Shown in pieces: positions 18,765-26,781 of a stretch of DNA of 39,550 nt. The stretch's first letter is position 1; each line of letters begins with the position of its first letter. Under the pieces are notes generated by a model. That model did not search any database and was not told where the DNA came from. It saw nothing but the letters and a program-made list of their open reading frames with translations. A program made the translations under genes and the position numbers. Source of the DNA: Pyrinomonadaceae bacterium (lineage in GTDB: Bacteria; Acidobacteriota; Blastocatellia; Pyrinomonadales; Pyrinomonadaceae); NCBI GenBank assembly GCA_014380365.1, contig JACMJZ010000016.1:1-39550 (forward strand), in the 5' to 3' direction.

Positions 18765-19052
18765 CTATCTGTGGATTGTCGTGGGAACTGGTGATAAGTT
18801 GGCCCCCTTCACGGTTTTGACACTGGGCTCAAGGTCGAGGTTGACCCCCAATCTCTGGGCAGCGTCGATAATGGCCAAAAAACTAATCGGCCGACTCTTG
18901 GAGTCCGAGTCGACAGCATTTAGGATTTCAATTGCGAGGAATTCGACTATCTCACCCAAAGCACTGACGCCCTCATCGCTGAGTGACAGCCCCAGTGAGT
19001 GGGCTAAATCGTCGAAATTATCGACATTAAGATATGTTGGACAACGTCCCAT
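18765..19052 (-). CDS. Small protein with possible histone-fold-like region
   Basis: This encodes 95 residues. Residues 11-72 have the spacing of a histone fold. A short helix (NFDDLAHSLGL) comes first. A loop starting SLSDEG leads into a long helix (VSALGEIVEFLAIEILNAV). The turn SRPI then precedes a short helix (FLAIIDAAQRLG). Archaeal histones read ...VSDDA..TLAKILEEM... and ...GRKTI... at the same places. The strongly basic surface of true histones is absent; the protein is rather acidic, so DNA wrapping is not implied. It precedes the membrane protein gene at 18109-18720. The fold call is an inference by eye. Confidence 0.5.
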   Translation of the reverse strand: MGRCPTYLNVDNFDDLAHSLGLSLSDEGVSALGEIVEFLAIEILNAVDSDSKSRPISFLAIIDAAQRLGVNLDLEPSVKTVKGANLSPVPTTIHR

Positions 19053-19305
19053 AGCGGCAGTATAAGTTTGATGCTTTGCGGAGGCAAGTGGAATTATTGA
19101 GCCGAACCCTCAAGCATAACCAGGCAATTCTAACATCGTCCTTACCGTCAAGACAGTTTAACTCGCGTGACCGCATTCTCAGCAGAGTTGTGAAGTTCGT
19201 TCGGGTATTAAGGGTACCACTCAGCTTGATCTCATGCGGGAGCCCCCCAAGCTATTTCTGACCCACTACCGCTATTTCAGGTTACTCGGCAGTTCTTTCG
19301 AGAAT

Positions 19306-20100
19306 TCATCCACCAACAAACTTCGGCGGTCTTTTCTCGATAAAGGCTGCGACGCCCTCCCCGAAATCCTTTGTTTGTCCAGATCGAAGTTGCGCTTTCC
19401 TCTCCAGTTCCAGTTGCGCTCCGTAGTCGTTTGTCGCGCTGGCTTCTAACAACTCCTTGATTCGCCCGATCGCCTGAGTCGGTGCCCCGGCCAACGTTTC
19501 GGCCATAGCCATCGCATGGGCCATCAACTGATCATCGGGAACGACTGAATTTATCATCCCCATTTCCAGCGCGCGGGCTGCGCTCGTAACTTCGCCCGTC
19601 ATCATCAACTCGGCCGCGCGTTTCCAACCAATCAGCCGAGGCAAAATAAACGTCCCGCCGCAATCGGGCGAAAGCCCAATCTTTATGAACGCCTGGTTGA
19701 ATCGCGCGCTTTCCCCGGCGATCACCAGGTCACACGCAAGCGCGAAGTTGCAGCCGCCCCCGGAAGCCGCGCCGTTAACTGCGGCGATAAATGGCAGCGG
19801 CGTTTGCCGGATTAACAATATGCAATCGTTCAGCAGCCGCAAGGGTTCGTCAAAGAAGGCATCAACTCGTCCATCCCGCTCCGCAATTTTTCGCATTTCG
19901 CGCAGGTCGCCTCCCGCACAAAACGCTCGCCCGGCCCCCGTAATTATCACGACTCGCGCGCCGTGTTCGCAAAGCTCTTTAACAGCCCGTTGAAACTCCT
20001 CACCAACTTCGCTGGTTAAGGCATTCAGAGATTCAGGACGACTCAGCGTGATGACTGCCACCGCGCCGCGCATCTCGAGTTGAATAGTTTCGTAACTCAT
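19306..20100 (-). CDS. Enoyl-CoA hydratase/isomerase family protein
   Basis: This encodes 264 residues of the crotonase superfamily. The CoA-binding and oxyanion-hole segments are present: GAGRAFCAGGDLREM and AAVNGAASGGGCNFALACDL. The segment IGLSPDCGGTFILPRLIG resembles PaaG-type isomerases, which carry Asp at that place rather than the Glu pair of classical hydratases. It acts on acyl-CoA in fatty-acid or aromatic breakdown; the precise substrate cannot be read. No other beta-oxidation gene is nearby. The ATG has no strong ribosome site. Confidence 0.92.
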   Translation of the reverse strand: MSYETIQLEMRGAVAVITLSRPESLNALTSEVGEEFQRAVKELCEHGARVVIITGAGRAFCAGGDLREMRKIAERDGRVDAFFDEPLRLLNDCILLIRQTPLPFIAAVNGAASGGGCNFALACDLVIAGESARFNQAFIKIGLSPDCGGTFILPRLIGWKRAAELMMTGEVTSAARALEMGMINSVVPDDQLMAHAMAMAETLAGAPTQAIGRIKELLEASATNDYGAQLELERKAQLRSGQTKDFGEGVAAFIEKRPPKFVGG

Positions 20101-20258
20101 AGTTCTGAGCGGAGCGCACTCCTCTCGCGAGGGGGGCCCTCAGACTACGCACCTGCTTCGCGGTTATGCTCGTCTTGTTAGCGATGGACAGTTCGGCCCG
20201 ACTGAAACTTCAATCGGCCAGAGCTGTAGCAAAGATGCCGGCCTAGACGCAGGATTAC

Positions 20259-20558
20259 TCAGGTTCTCGGTTGCGCGGCGCGACTGGCACCAAAGCACTC
20301 ACCGCATAGAACGGGTCTACCGCTTGACGGCTTGAATGGCACCGTATCGGTCTTACCACACTGATCGCAAGTAATCTCAAATCTCTCGCGTTCGCCGCCG
20401 GCGCCTTTTGGGCCACCGAAGTTGGACCGGCGTGCGTCCCGGCAGGGTTTGCAGCGTTTCGGATGAGTCAGGTTGCGCTCCTGATAGTATTCCTGCTCGC
20501 GTTCGGTGAAAGGGAATGGGTTTCCGCATTCTGCGCAAGTGATCTCCATGTCTGGCAT
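20259..20558 (-). CDS. Double zinc-ribbon protein (CxxC...CxxC)
   Basis: This encodes 99 residues with two zinc-binding units. The first is ITCAECGNPFPFTEREQEYY followed by PKRCKPCRDARR, matching the probable zinc-ribbon family often called zf-trcl. The second is ITCDQCGKTDTVPF followed by PVLCGECF, matching the CxxC-x17-CxxC type. Basic linkers suggest nucleic-acid or ribosome contact. ATG at 20558 (MPDMEITCAE) follows GGAG; the longer frame adds non-family sequence. Function is unknown. Confidence 0.82.
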   Translation of the reverse strand: MPDMEITCAECGNPFPFTEREQEYYQERNLTHPKRCKPCRDARRSNFGGPKGAGGERERFEITCDQCGKTDTVPFKPSSGRPVLCGECFGASRAAQPRT

Positions 20559-20877
20559 GTCGCTGGTTCTCCATGAGGTGAAACTGAGGCGTTCCACCAT
20601 CTTTGTCTCGGGGCGCTGCAAATTCAAGGTGTCCCGTCTCCATTGGCTGCCGGTCCAAACCTGGAGTAAACGCCAAACTCGAACCTTCGCCTACGGTGTG
20701 CAACGTTCCAAAAACGGTTAAGTGGGGCTGAGTCTACTCCTCCGTCACATAAGGTTCAATGATTATTCAGATATTTGCGGGGAGCTGGATCCACAGATTA
20801 CACAGATTATTGAACCTCATGCGACGGTTAGCAGTCCGCACAAAATCTTTGTAATCTACGGATAGCCTGTTTCTCAA
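20559..20877. other. Gene-free stretch with ACAGATTA words
   Basis: No gene is seen. CACAGATTA repeats in tandem at 20791-20809, and CTTTGTAATCTACGGAT near 20850 is a loose inverse. It belongs with the GCAGATTACG words near 2163 and 8940. Confidence 0.5.
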
Positions 20878-21819
20878 CTATCGCGCGAGTTCAGCGACAT
20901 GGGCCCGCACAGTTTGGCCGAGCGTATCCAGGTTATATCCGCCCTCAAGACACGAAACGATTCGGCCCTGGCAAGCAGAATCAGCCCACTGACGAGCAGT
21001 CCGGGTGAGTGAAATGAAATCGTCATCCTCGAGCCGCAACTGTCCCAACGGGTCGCCGCGGTGAGCATCGAAGCCCGCGGAAATGATTATCAAGTCGGGT
21101 TTGAAGTGTCCGCTGATCTCATCGAGGGCGGCATCAAACATTCGCTTCTGTTCAACTGCCGGAGTGCCCGCACGCAAGGGAACATTCAGTGTGGAACCGA
21201 CGCCGCGGCCCACTCCGGTTTCAGCGCGTGAACCTGTGCCCGGGTACCATGGATATTGATGCGTGGAGAAAAAGAATACGGAAGGGTCGTCGTAGAAAAC
21301 GCCCTGTGTCCCGTTGCCGTGATGCACGTCCCAATCAATAATCGCCACGCGTTCGATCTCCTGATAGTGGTTCTGTGCATAACGAGCAGCCACGGCCACG
21401 TTATTGAAGAGACAGAATCCCATCGCGTTTTCGGAAGTGGCGTGATGCCCTGGCGGACGCACAGGAACAAACACATTGCTCGCGCGGCCCCCCATGACCA
21501 GATCAATAGCCTGGCACGCCGCGCCCGCCCCGTGCAGAGCCGCGTCCAGCGACCGCATCGAAACCACGGTATCGGCGTCGAGGTAACCCGTGCCGGCGCT
21601 AACAACCTTCTCGATCTGCTTATAAAGCTGCGGCGTGTGACACGCCTGGATATCGCCGCGCGGCGCTTCCCTCGCCTGGACTTCTACTAAGCTGGACCAC
21701 AGCGGCGCGTCTTCCCGCAGCGCTTTCATCACAACGCTGTAGCGCGACGGAGACTCCGGATGTCCTGGGCCGGTGTCGTGTTCCGCGAAGATCGGATGAT
21801 GAACGATGGCGGTAGTCAT
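20878..21819 (-). CDS. Histone deacetylase-like (class II / AcuC-AphA type) amidohydrolase
   Basis: This encodes 313 residues of the arginase-deacetylase fold. Zinc and catalytic residues are visible: the His pair of [45 protein letters not shown], and the transition-state Tyr in [11 protein letters not shown]. Bacterial members remove acetyl groups from polyamines, proteins or small molecules. The substrate is not evident. Length is typical of the class II prokaryotic group. The gene is transcribed away from the BON-protein gene, with the 7-bp tandem array in the gap between them. Confidence 0.94.
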   Translation of the reverse strand: MTTAIVHHPIFAEHDTGPGHPESPSRYSVVMKALREDAPLWSSLVEVQAREAPRGDIQACHTPQLYKQIEKVVSAGTGYLDADTVVSMRSLDAALHGAGAACQAIDLVMGGRASNVFVPVRPPGHHATSENAMGFCLFNNVAVAARYAQNHYQEIERVAIIDWDVHHGNGTQGVFYDDPSVFFFSTHQYPWYPGTGSRAETGVGRGVGSTLNVPLRAGTPAVEQKRMFDAALDEISGHFKPDLIIISAGFDAHRGDPLGQLRLEDDDFISLTRTARQWADSACQGRIVSCLEGGYNLDTLGQTVRAHVAELAR

Positions 21820-21846
21820 TGCAGCGATAATAGCAAACAGCGGGAG

Positions 21847-22007
21847 CAGTCGGCAGTCGGCAGTCGGCAGTCGGCAGTCGGCAGTCGGCAGTCGGCAGTC
21901 GGCAGTCGGCAGTCGGCAGTCGGCAGGAATGAAACGAAATTCAATCGCTAAGGATTCTTACTTTGATCGTTGGGATCCCTGCCGACTGCTCCTGCCGACT
22001 GCCGACC
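21847..22007. repeat. CAGTCGG heptad array, 11 copies, with inverted partner
   Basis: Eleven identical CAGTCGG units run without a break from 21847 to 21923, followed by a partial CAG. After a 52-bp spacer, 21979-22007 carries the inverse words (TGCCGACTGC, CTGCCGACTGCCGACC). A transcript could fold into a long, register-shifting hairpin. Confidence 0.97.
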
Positions 22008-22264
22008 TTTTTCTGTGTCTTAATCTCAACCCACCAACTCCGCTGGAGACTCAAAAGCGTACGGTCATTTCCATTCTCAAGGGCTTTCAATGAGAAAAAG
22101 TTGGTCAATTTTCAATAAATTCCTCTAACTAACTGGAGGTGCAAACCTTCGGTGCACCTGCCTGCAGTACGTGGGAATAAGGATTGCACAACGCGGCTGT
22201 AGTCGGAACTGTCTCGACGTTCTACAAGTCTTAATTGGATCTAACTATCATAGGAGGAAGCAAG
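22008..22264. other. Leader region of the BON-domain gene
   Basis: No gene is seen. GGTGCA-AACCTTCGG-TGCACC at 22138-22158 is a clean hairpin in the likely 5' leader. No terminator T-run follows. Confidence 0.5.
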
Positions 22265-22855
22265 ATGGCATACGATGATGAGCAGGCAAAGAGAAGCAGG
22301 GTGGTGGTGGAAACACCTACTTCACGACGTGAAGTGACCCACACCGAAGCCGTGCGAAATGATCGAGGGGGTGTTTCCGGCGCGACGGTTGGAATAATCG
22401 TGGTGGTGGCGATTGCGCTGATCACGATTGTCGTCCTGTTTCTGATGAACGGTCAAAACACAGATACGACCAACGAAAATCTGGTGGCGCAGCAGCCGCC
22501 GGTACAGCAACAACCGGTGATCATTCAGCAGCCGGCCCAACAGCAGCAGCCGCCGGTGATCATTCAACAACCCGCAGCGCCGGCCTCGCAGCAGGCTCCA
22601 GTGATCATTAATCAGCCCGCTCCCAGCGGCGGAACCAATAGTTCGGAAGACGGCAACATACAGTCGGCCATCGACAAAAAGATCAGTGACGATTCAACTT
22701 TCTCAACTCTGGGAATCACGGCCACAGTTCTGGACGGCAAGGTAACACTTACGGGCACCGTAAAGACCGAAGGCCTGAAGTCACAGGTTGAGCGAATGAT
22801 CCGCGCAATCAGGGGCGTCAAACAAGTCGATAATCAGATTGTTGCTATGGGATAG
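22265..22855 (+). CDS. Membrane-anchored BON-domain protein with Gln/Pro-rich linker
   Basis: This encodes 196 residues. A charged cytoplasmic start is followed by one transmembrane helix (GATVGIIVVVAIALITIVVL). A linker of repeated QQPPV/VIIQQPA units spans about 75-125. A C-terminal BON domain (AIDKKISDDSTFSTLGITAT to VKQVDNQIVAM) completes it. BON domains bind phospholipid or outer-membrane partners, as in OsmY, so it probably spans the envelope from the inner membrane. GGAGGAAGCAAG before the ATG is an excellent ribosome site and fixes this start. Confidence 0.9.
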   Translation: MAYDDEQAKRSRVVVETPTSRREVTHTEAVRNDRGGVSGATVGIIVVVAIALITIVVLFLMNGQNTDTTNENLVAQQPPVQQQPVIIQQPAQQQQPPVIIQQPAAPASQQAPVIINQPAPSGGTNSSEDGNIQSAIDKKISDDSTFSTLGITATVLDGKVTLTGTVKTEGLKSQVERMIRAIRGVKQVDNQIVAMG

Positions 22856-22860
22856 AAAAA

Positions 22861-22931
22861 GACCGACGACGGACGACCGAAGACGGTTGACAATCGATCC
22901 ATCGTCGGTCTCCGGTCGTCGGTCTTCGGTC
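22861..22931. repeat. GACCGAC-type heptad words in inverted arrangement
   Basis: GACCGAC, GACGGAC, GACCGAA and GACGG (22861-22886) are followed by ATCGTCGGTC, TCCGGTC, GTCGGTC and TTCGGTCC in inverse orientation (22902-22931). The word length is 7 bp. It separates the convergent BON-protein gene and the 56-residue gene. Confidence 0.85.
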
Positions 22932-22935
22932 CTGA

Positions 22936-23106
22936 TCAGTAGCCTTCGGTGTGTTGACGTAGCCATTCATCCAACTCGTCTTCAGTTGGCTCCCGGCCAA
23001 GCTCCTCTCGGAGGCGCTGATGAAGATACTTGTGCTCTGTCTCAGCCATCTTGCTGAGTTCGGAACTTTTATCCACGGTCTCGTCTTTTTCGTTATCAGA
23101 GTCCAT
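22936..23106 (-). CDS. Small acidic protein, translationally coupled
   Basis: This is a 56-residue gene. The protein begins MDSDNEKDETVD and ends EDELDEWLRQHTEGY. It is acidic and helical, with no hydrophobic region. Its ATG at 23106 lies inside the last codons of the 144-residue gene upstream (TTTATGGACTCTGA), an 11-bp overlap, so the two are likely made together. REELGREPTEDELDEWL resembles linker helices found in sigma factors, but it is too short to call. Function is unknown. Confidence 0.65.
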   Translation of the reverse strand: MDSDNEKDETVDKSSELSKMAETEHKYLHQRLREELGREPTEDELDEWLRQHTEGY

Positions 23107-23530
23107 AAACTTGAATCTCAGCCGTCGTCAATGACGTTTCTATTGCCAGGCTCGCTGCCTCGCCCGTGATTATCAACCGCCTTCGGTTGCCCTGCCCGAA
23201 GAAGCTAACTTCCTTAATCTGACACCCAACCGGCGTTTGAATCAATTGCGAAAGGCCATCGGGAGAAACTTTGTCACTGAGCAGAAGGTCAATATCGGCC
23301 TTGATCTGGTTTCGCAATGGCTCGGCAATCTCCAATTCGTTGACAGCGACGGGATGCGGGAGCAACCCCATCTCGCAATCAACGAAAATCATCCACACAA
23401 ATCCAATGTCCAGCAGGATGTAAAGCGCCTCATCAAAAACAAAATAGCCGAGCGCCGACGCGCCAATGACATGGGCGATCACGTGGTCCTGGTGCGTGGT
23501 CGTCTCTCGCGCTTGCCAGTCTCCGTTCAT
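23096..23530 (-). CDS. Conserved-looking hypothetical protein
   Basis: This encodes 144 residues with no recognised domain. The first half includes HQDHVIAHVIGASALGYFVF and EALYILLDIGFVWMIFVD, which look like buried beta strands and helices rather than a membrane span. The second half is more charged and ends in beta-strand-like sequence. ATG at 23530 is chosen; the TTG six codons earlier has no better ribosome site. It overlaps and is probably coupled to the 56-residue gene. Confidence 0.65.
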   Translation of the reverse strand: MNGDWQARETTTHQDHVIAHVIGASALGYFVFDEALYILLDIGFVWMIFVDCEMGLLPHPVAVNELEIAEPLRNQIKADIDLLLSDKVSPDGLSQLIQTPVGCQIKEVSFFGQGNRRRLIITGEAASLAIETSLTTAEIQVYGL

Positions 23531-23584
23531 AGATTTGCATCGTGACAATTTAGCTTCATTAAGCAGGATACGCGTGCCAAGACA

Positions 23585-23684
23585 AAATCAGAACCGGGAG
23601 CGGTAGCGACTGGGTTCCTGCAAGCCTTTATAAGCCCTGTAAGCCCAAGTGTGACCCGGTCGCTACCGCTCCCGGTTCTGATTT
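23585..23684. repeat. 31-bp inverted repeat, TCAGAACCGGGAGCGGTAGCGAC
   Basis: AAATCAGAACCGGGAGCGGT followed by AGCGACTGGGT at 23585-23615 is inverted at 23654-23684 with one mismatch. The 38-base loop holds AAGCC words. It lies between divergent genes, upstream of marC. Confidence 0.92.
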
Positions 23685-23780
23685 ATTCGAACCATGCCAC
23701 TTTGGGAATCGGTATCGATTCCGTTTGAATCGCCCGCGTCTCTGCCTTATTCTGCTATCCGGAAATCGGGTAGCAGAACA

Positions 23781-24425
23781 ATGGATCAGGACTTCATTAG
23801 ATTTGGATTGGCGGCATTTGTCACGCTGCTGGTCGTAGTTGACCCACCGGGCGTAGTCCCAATCTTCGTCGCGCTCACCAGGGATGAAACGCCGGCTCGG
23901 CGCCGCGCGATCCTGATGCGAGCTGTGGTGATCGCTTTTGGGGTGGCGCTGTTCTTCCTTGTCGCCGGTCGGGCGGTGCTTTCGTATCTCGGCGTGACGG
24001 TGCACGCGTTTGCGATCAGCGGTGGGATACTTCTCTTCGCTACGGCGATGCCGATGCTCTTCGGTCAGCGCGGAGGATTGCAAGCGCCCGAGCGCAGGGA
24101 ACGCGGTTCAGTAGGCCAGGATATCTCCGTCTTCCCTCTCGCGATCCCCATGCTGTCGGGCCCTGGTTTGATCGCTACAATCCTATTGCTCACCTCACAG
24201 GCAGCGGGCGATATGCGCCGCCTGGCCGCCGTGTCGGCTGCGATCACGCTGGTTTTTCTGGTTACCTTTATTTCTTTGTATTTTGGCGCACGCCTGATTT
24301 CGCGGCTGGGCGACGGCGGAGTTCACATTGCGACCCGCGTAATGGGTATTGTGTTGGCAGCACTCGCCGTACAGTATGTACTCAACGGAGTGGCGGGTTA
24401 CTACACTTTGCTGGTGACGAGGTAG
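23781..24425 (+). CDS. MarC family integral membrane protein
   Basis: This encodes 214 residues with six predicted transmembrane helices. It contains the family segments TLLVVVDPPGVVPIFVALT, FAISGGILLFATAMPMLFG and ISVFPLAIPMLSGPGLIAT. MarC/YchE proteins are inner membrane proteins of unclear role; the older link to multiple antibiotic resistance was not upheld for MarC itself. ATG at 23781 (MDQDFIRFGL) starts just before the first helix. The frame extends to 23694, but that would add a non-family segment and no ribosome site is better. Confidence 0.92.
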   Translation: MDQDFIRFGLAAFVTLLVVVDPPGVVPIFVALTRDETPARRRAILMRAVVIAFGVALFFLVAGRAVLSYLGVTVHAFAISGGILLFATAMPMLFGQRGGLQAPERRERGSVGQDISVFPLAIPMLSGPGLIATILLLTSQAAGDMRRLAAVSAAITLVFLVTFISLYFGARLISRLGDGGVHIATRVMGIVLAALAVQYVLNGVAGYYTLLVTR

Positions 24426-24437
24426 CCCAAATAAAGA

Positions 24438-24524
24438 AGGCAGAAGGCAGAAAGCAGTCGGCAGAAAACATTCTGCGCTGTTTACTTCAATCTGCCTTCT
24501 GCCTTCTGCCTTCTGCCTACTGTG
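24438..24524. repeat. AAGGCAG heptad words in inverted arrangement
   Basis: AAGGCAG, AAGGCAG, AAAGCAG and TCGGCAG (from 24438) face four TCTGCCT/TTCTGCC-type inverse words at 24492-24524. One TCGGCAG unit matches the array word at 21847. It separates two convergent genes. Confidence 0.92.
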
Positions 24525-24526
24525 CT

Positions 24527-25639
24527 TTAGTTGCCGTTGTAGCCGTCGTTGTATCCGTTCTCAAATCCCTCACGGTAGTAACGGCGGTAAAGTTCGCGAT
24601 CGCCCAGGCGTGAGCTGTAATCCTTCGTAGCTTCCCGATACGCGCTGGAGTTGCGGAAGTCGGTGCCTCTGTTTCCATTCCGGTCTTCCCGACCAACCTT
24701 AATGCCTTCGTTATAGCCCGCGTTCAGAGCTGTTTGACGAAGCTGAGAAGAACCGCCGTAGGTACCGTAACGATTCCAGTCTCGCCCACGTCGATCGCGA
24801 TTGTCGGTCGGATTAACTGGGATCGGCCAATTAGTGCCTTGCGGGTAACCAACCTGAGTCCCGTAGCCATCGTTGTAGCCGTTCTCAAATCCCGCTCGAT
24901 AGTAGCGCCTGTAGAGTTCACGATCACCAAGTCGCGAGCTGTAATCGGTAGTGGCCCTTTGATATGCGCTGGTGTTGCGGTAGTCGCTGCTTCGGTTTCC
25001 GCTGCGAGCGTCTTGTCCGACCTTTATGCCTTCGTTGTAACCGGCGTTCAGAGCTGTCTGGCGAAGATCGAAAGAGCCACCGTAGTTTTCATAACGATCC
25101 CAGTTGCGGCCATTGCGCCGACCGTCGTTTGAGACATCGCGGCCAATTGGATCATAGACTCGGTTGTCCCGATTGTCCCATCGCCAGCTAACCCCGTACG
25201 CGTTCGCCAACGCATCCAAGTCAGTTCTAACCAGTGTCCAATCGCTCTGGGCTCGAGAGACCCCGCGACCGCGACCGACGAAACTGTCGATCACCGCCGC
25301 TTTTTGCAGGACAGTCTCGACATCAGCTGCGACCGATTGGCGACTATTGAATCGCTGACGCAGTTGGTCGGTGGCGTTCTCAAAATCACGCACAAACGCA
25401 TTGATGTTGTCTTCGGCCCTGGTCCCGTCTCGGCGGCTTCGATCAAGCGATGCATCGAGGCTGGCGCGGAACCTATCGGTGTTCTGCTCTATCCTTGTGA
25501 TTAAGGAGTTGATCTGACGGTCGTTCTGGCGGGAGGCCCGTCGCTGGCCCTGCACGGTCACATTGAACGCGATGCCAATGCCAAGCATTAAGGAAAGCGC
25601 CATGATTGCGGGCGCGAATTTGTTTGATAAGTGTCTCAT
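24527..25639 (-). CDS. Exported protein with duplicated GYNDGY-rich module
   Basis: This encodes 370 residues. A Sec signal peptide (APAIMALSLMLGIGIAFNVTV) is followed by a helical region (about 40-150). Then come two near-identical modules of about 85 residues. Each begins with YGGS..LRQTALNAGYNEGIKVG, continues through a Y..R..LGDRELYRRYYR segment and ends GFENGYNDGY. Tyr, Asn, Gly and Arg dominate. The repeat pair suggests a surface or periplasmic binding protein that arose by internal duplication. No known domain name is assigned. It converges with marC. Confidence 0.8.
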   Translation of the reverse strand: MRHLSNKFAPAIMALSLMLGIGIAFNVTVQGQRRASRQNDRQINSLITRIEQNTDRFRASLDASLDRSRRDGTRAEDNINAFVRDFENATDQLRQRFNSRQSVAADVETVLQKAAVIDSFVGRGRGVSRAQSDWTLVRTDLDALANAYGVSWRWDNRDNRVYDPIGRDVSNDGRRNGRNWDRYENYGGSFDLRQTALNAGYNEGIKVGQDARSGNRSSDYRNTSAYQRATTDYSSRLGDRELYRRYYRAGFENGYNDGYGTQVGYPQGTNWPIPVNPTDNRDRRGRDWNRYGTYGGSSQLRQTALNAGYNEGIKVGREDRNGNRGTDFRNSSAYREATKDYSSRLGDRELYRRYYREGFENGYNDGYNGN

Positions 25640-25830
25640 TTCCAGTCTCTACCTCCGTAATTCTGTGTAGGATTCCTACGGTTCCGCTGAATTAGTCCAG
25701 CACTCTTAAACCTTGATCCTATTCAGAGCAATAGCCTCTCCACAATGCTGGCAGGGAGCAAATCTGACACAGATTCTTTTGTCTCAGGGGAAGTGGAAGA
25801 GAGTGGAGAGGGGGTGGTCGAACGTCGCAA

Positions 25831-26709
25831 TCACCAGGTTTTGGGTGCGCGTACGACGTTTTGAACTAATCCTACTTTGGCCATCAAGCGAATGACATAT
25901 CCGGAGAAGTCCACTTCGTACCAACGCCAGCCATGGCAGGCTGCTGTAGGCCGCGCATGATGGTTGTTATGCCAGCCTTCGCCCAGCGTGAGCAGACCCA
26001 GCCACCAAACGTTGCGACTTTCGTCCCGAGTCTCATTCGGGCGTTTGCCAATAACGTGACAGACGCTATTGATAGACCAGGTGAAATGCCAGAGGGCCAG
26101 AGTTCTGACTACCGTGCCCCATAAGACGCCACGCCAACCGCCAATCGCGTAAGAAAGAAGCGCTGTCAGGACCCAGGGCAGCACGAACAGAATCTTATAA
26201 TCCAGCACTCTGAGCCACGGATCCTGGCCTGAGACATCCGGGACCAACTCGCGATAATCGCTGCCTTCCTTCGCGTCCTTCTTCAAAATCCATCCAACGT
26301 GCGCGTGAAGAAATCCCATCAGGGGTGAATGCGGATCGCCGTCTTTGTCAGCCATCTGATGATGGCGGCGGTGAATCGCAACCCAGCGCGCCGGGCCGCC
26401 TTGAAGAGCAGCTGCGCCCAACCAGGTAAGTACTCGCCGCATCCATCGCGGGCTTACAAAACCGCGATGCGTCAGCAGACGGTGGTAACCAATCCCGATC
26501 GCAAAAGTTGTGGAAAGATAGAGACCCAGAAAAAGCGCGACATCAATCGGCCGAGGCCAAAACCAGAGGCCCAGCAGTCCGCAGATGTGTAAGCTCACAA
26601 CCAGAAAACTGTGAGTCCAGTTGAGCTGAGAAAACCAACGCGTACTATTCAGTTGGGTGGAATTAAGTGCGGAATCGGTAGTCAATTCACGTCCTGTTCG
26701 GCTCATCAT
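25831..26709 (-). CDS. Second acyl-CoA fatty acid desaturase
   Basis: This encodes 292 residues with the same His-box set as the desaturase at 15592: HRLLTHRGF, HRRHHQMADKDGDPH and HNNHHARPTAACHG. Hydrophobic helices lie between. It is clearly a diverged paralogue. Two desaturases may serve different chain lengths, positions or growth temperatures. ATG codons at 26709 and 26706 are both possible. No redox partner gene is adjacent. Confidence 0.92.
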   Translation of the reverse strand: MMSRTGRELTTDSALNSTQLNSTRWFSQLNWTHSFLVVSLHICGLLGLWFWPRPIDVALFLGLYLSTTFAIGIGYHRLLTHRGFVSPRWMRRVLTWLGAAALQGGPARWVAIHRRHHQMADKDGDPHSPLMGFLHAHVGWILKKDAKEGSDYRELVPDVSGQDPWLRVLDYKILFVLPWVLTALLSYAIGGWRGVLWGTVVRTLALWHFTWSINSVCHVIGKRPNETRDESRNVWWLGLLTLGEGWHNNHHARPTAACHGWRWYEVDFSGYVIRLMAKVGLVQNVVRAPKTW

Positions 26710-26781
26710 AAATTTGGTCGATTGCCGGCTTCTTCGGGTTGGCGGTGATGCCGGCTTGCTCGCCTGGCTTCAGCCCCGCCG

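Noticed and set aside
21847-22007. CRISPR array
   Set aside because: The repeat unit is only 7 bp with no spacers, and no cas gene is present.
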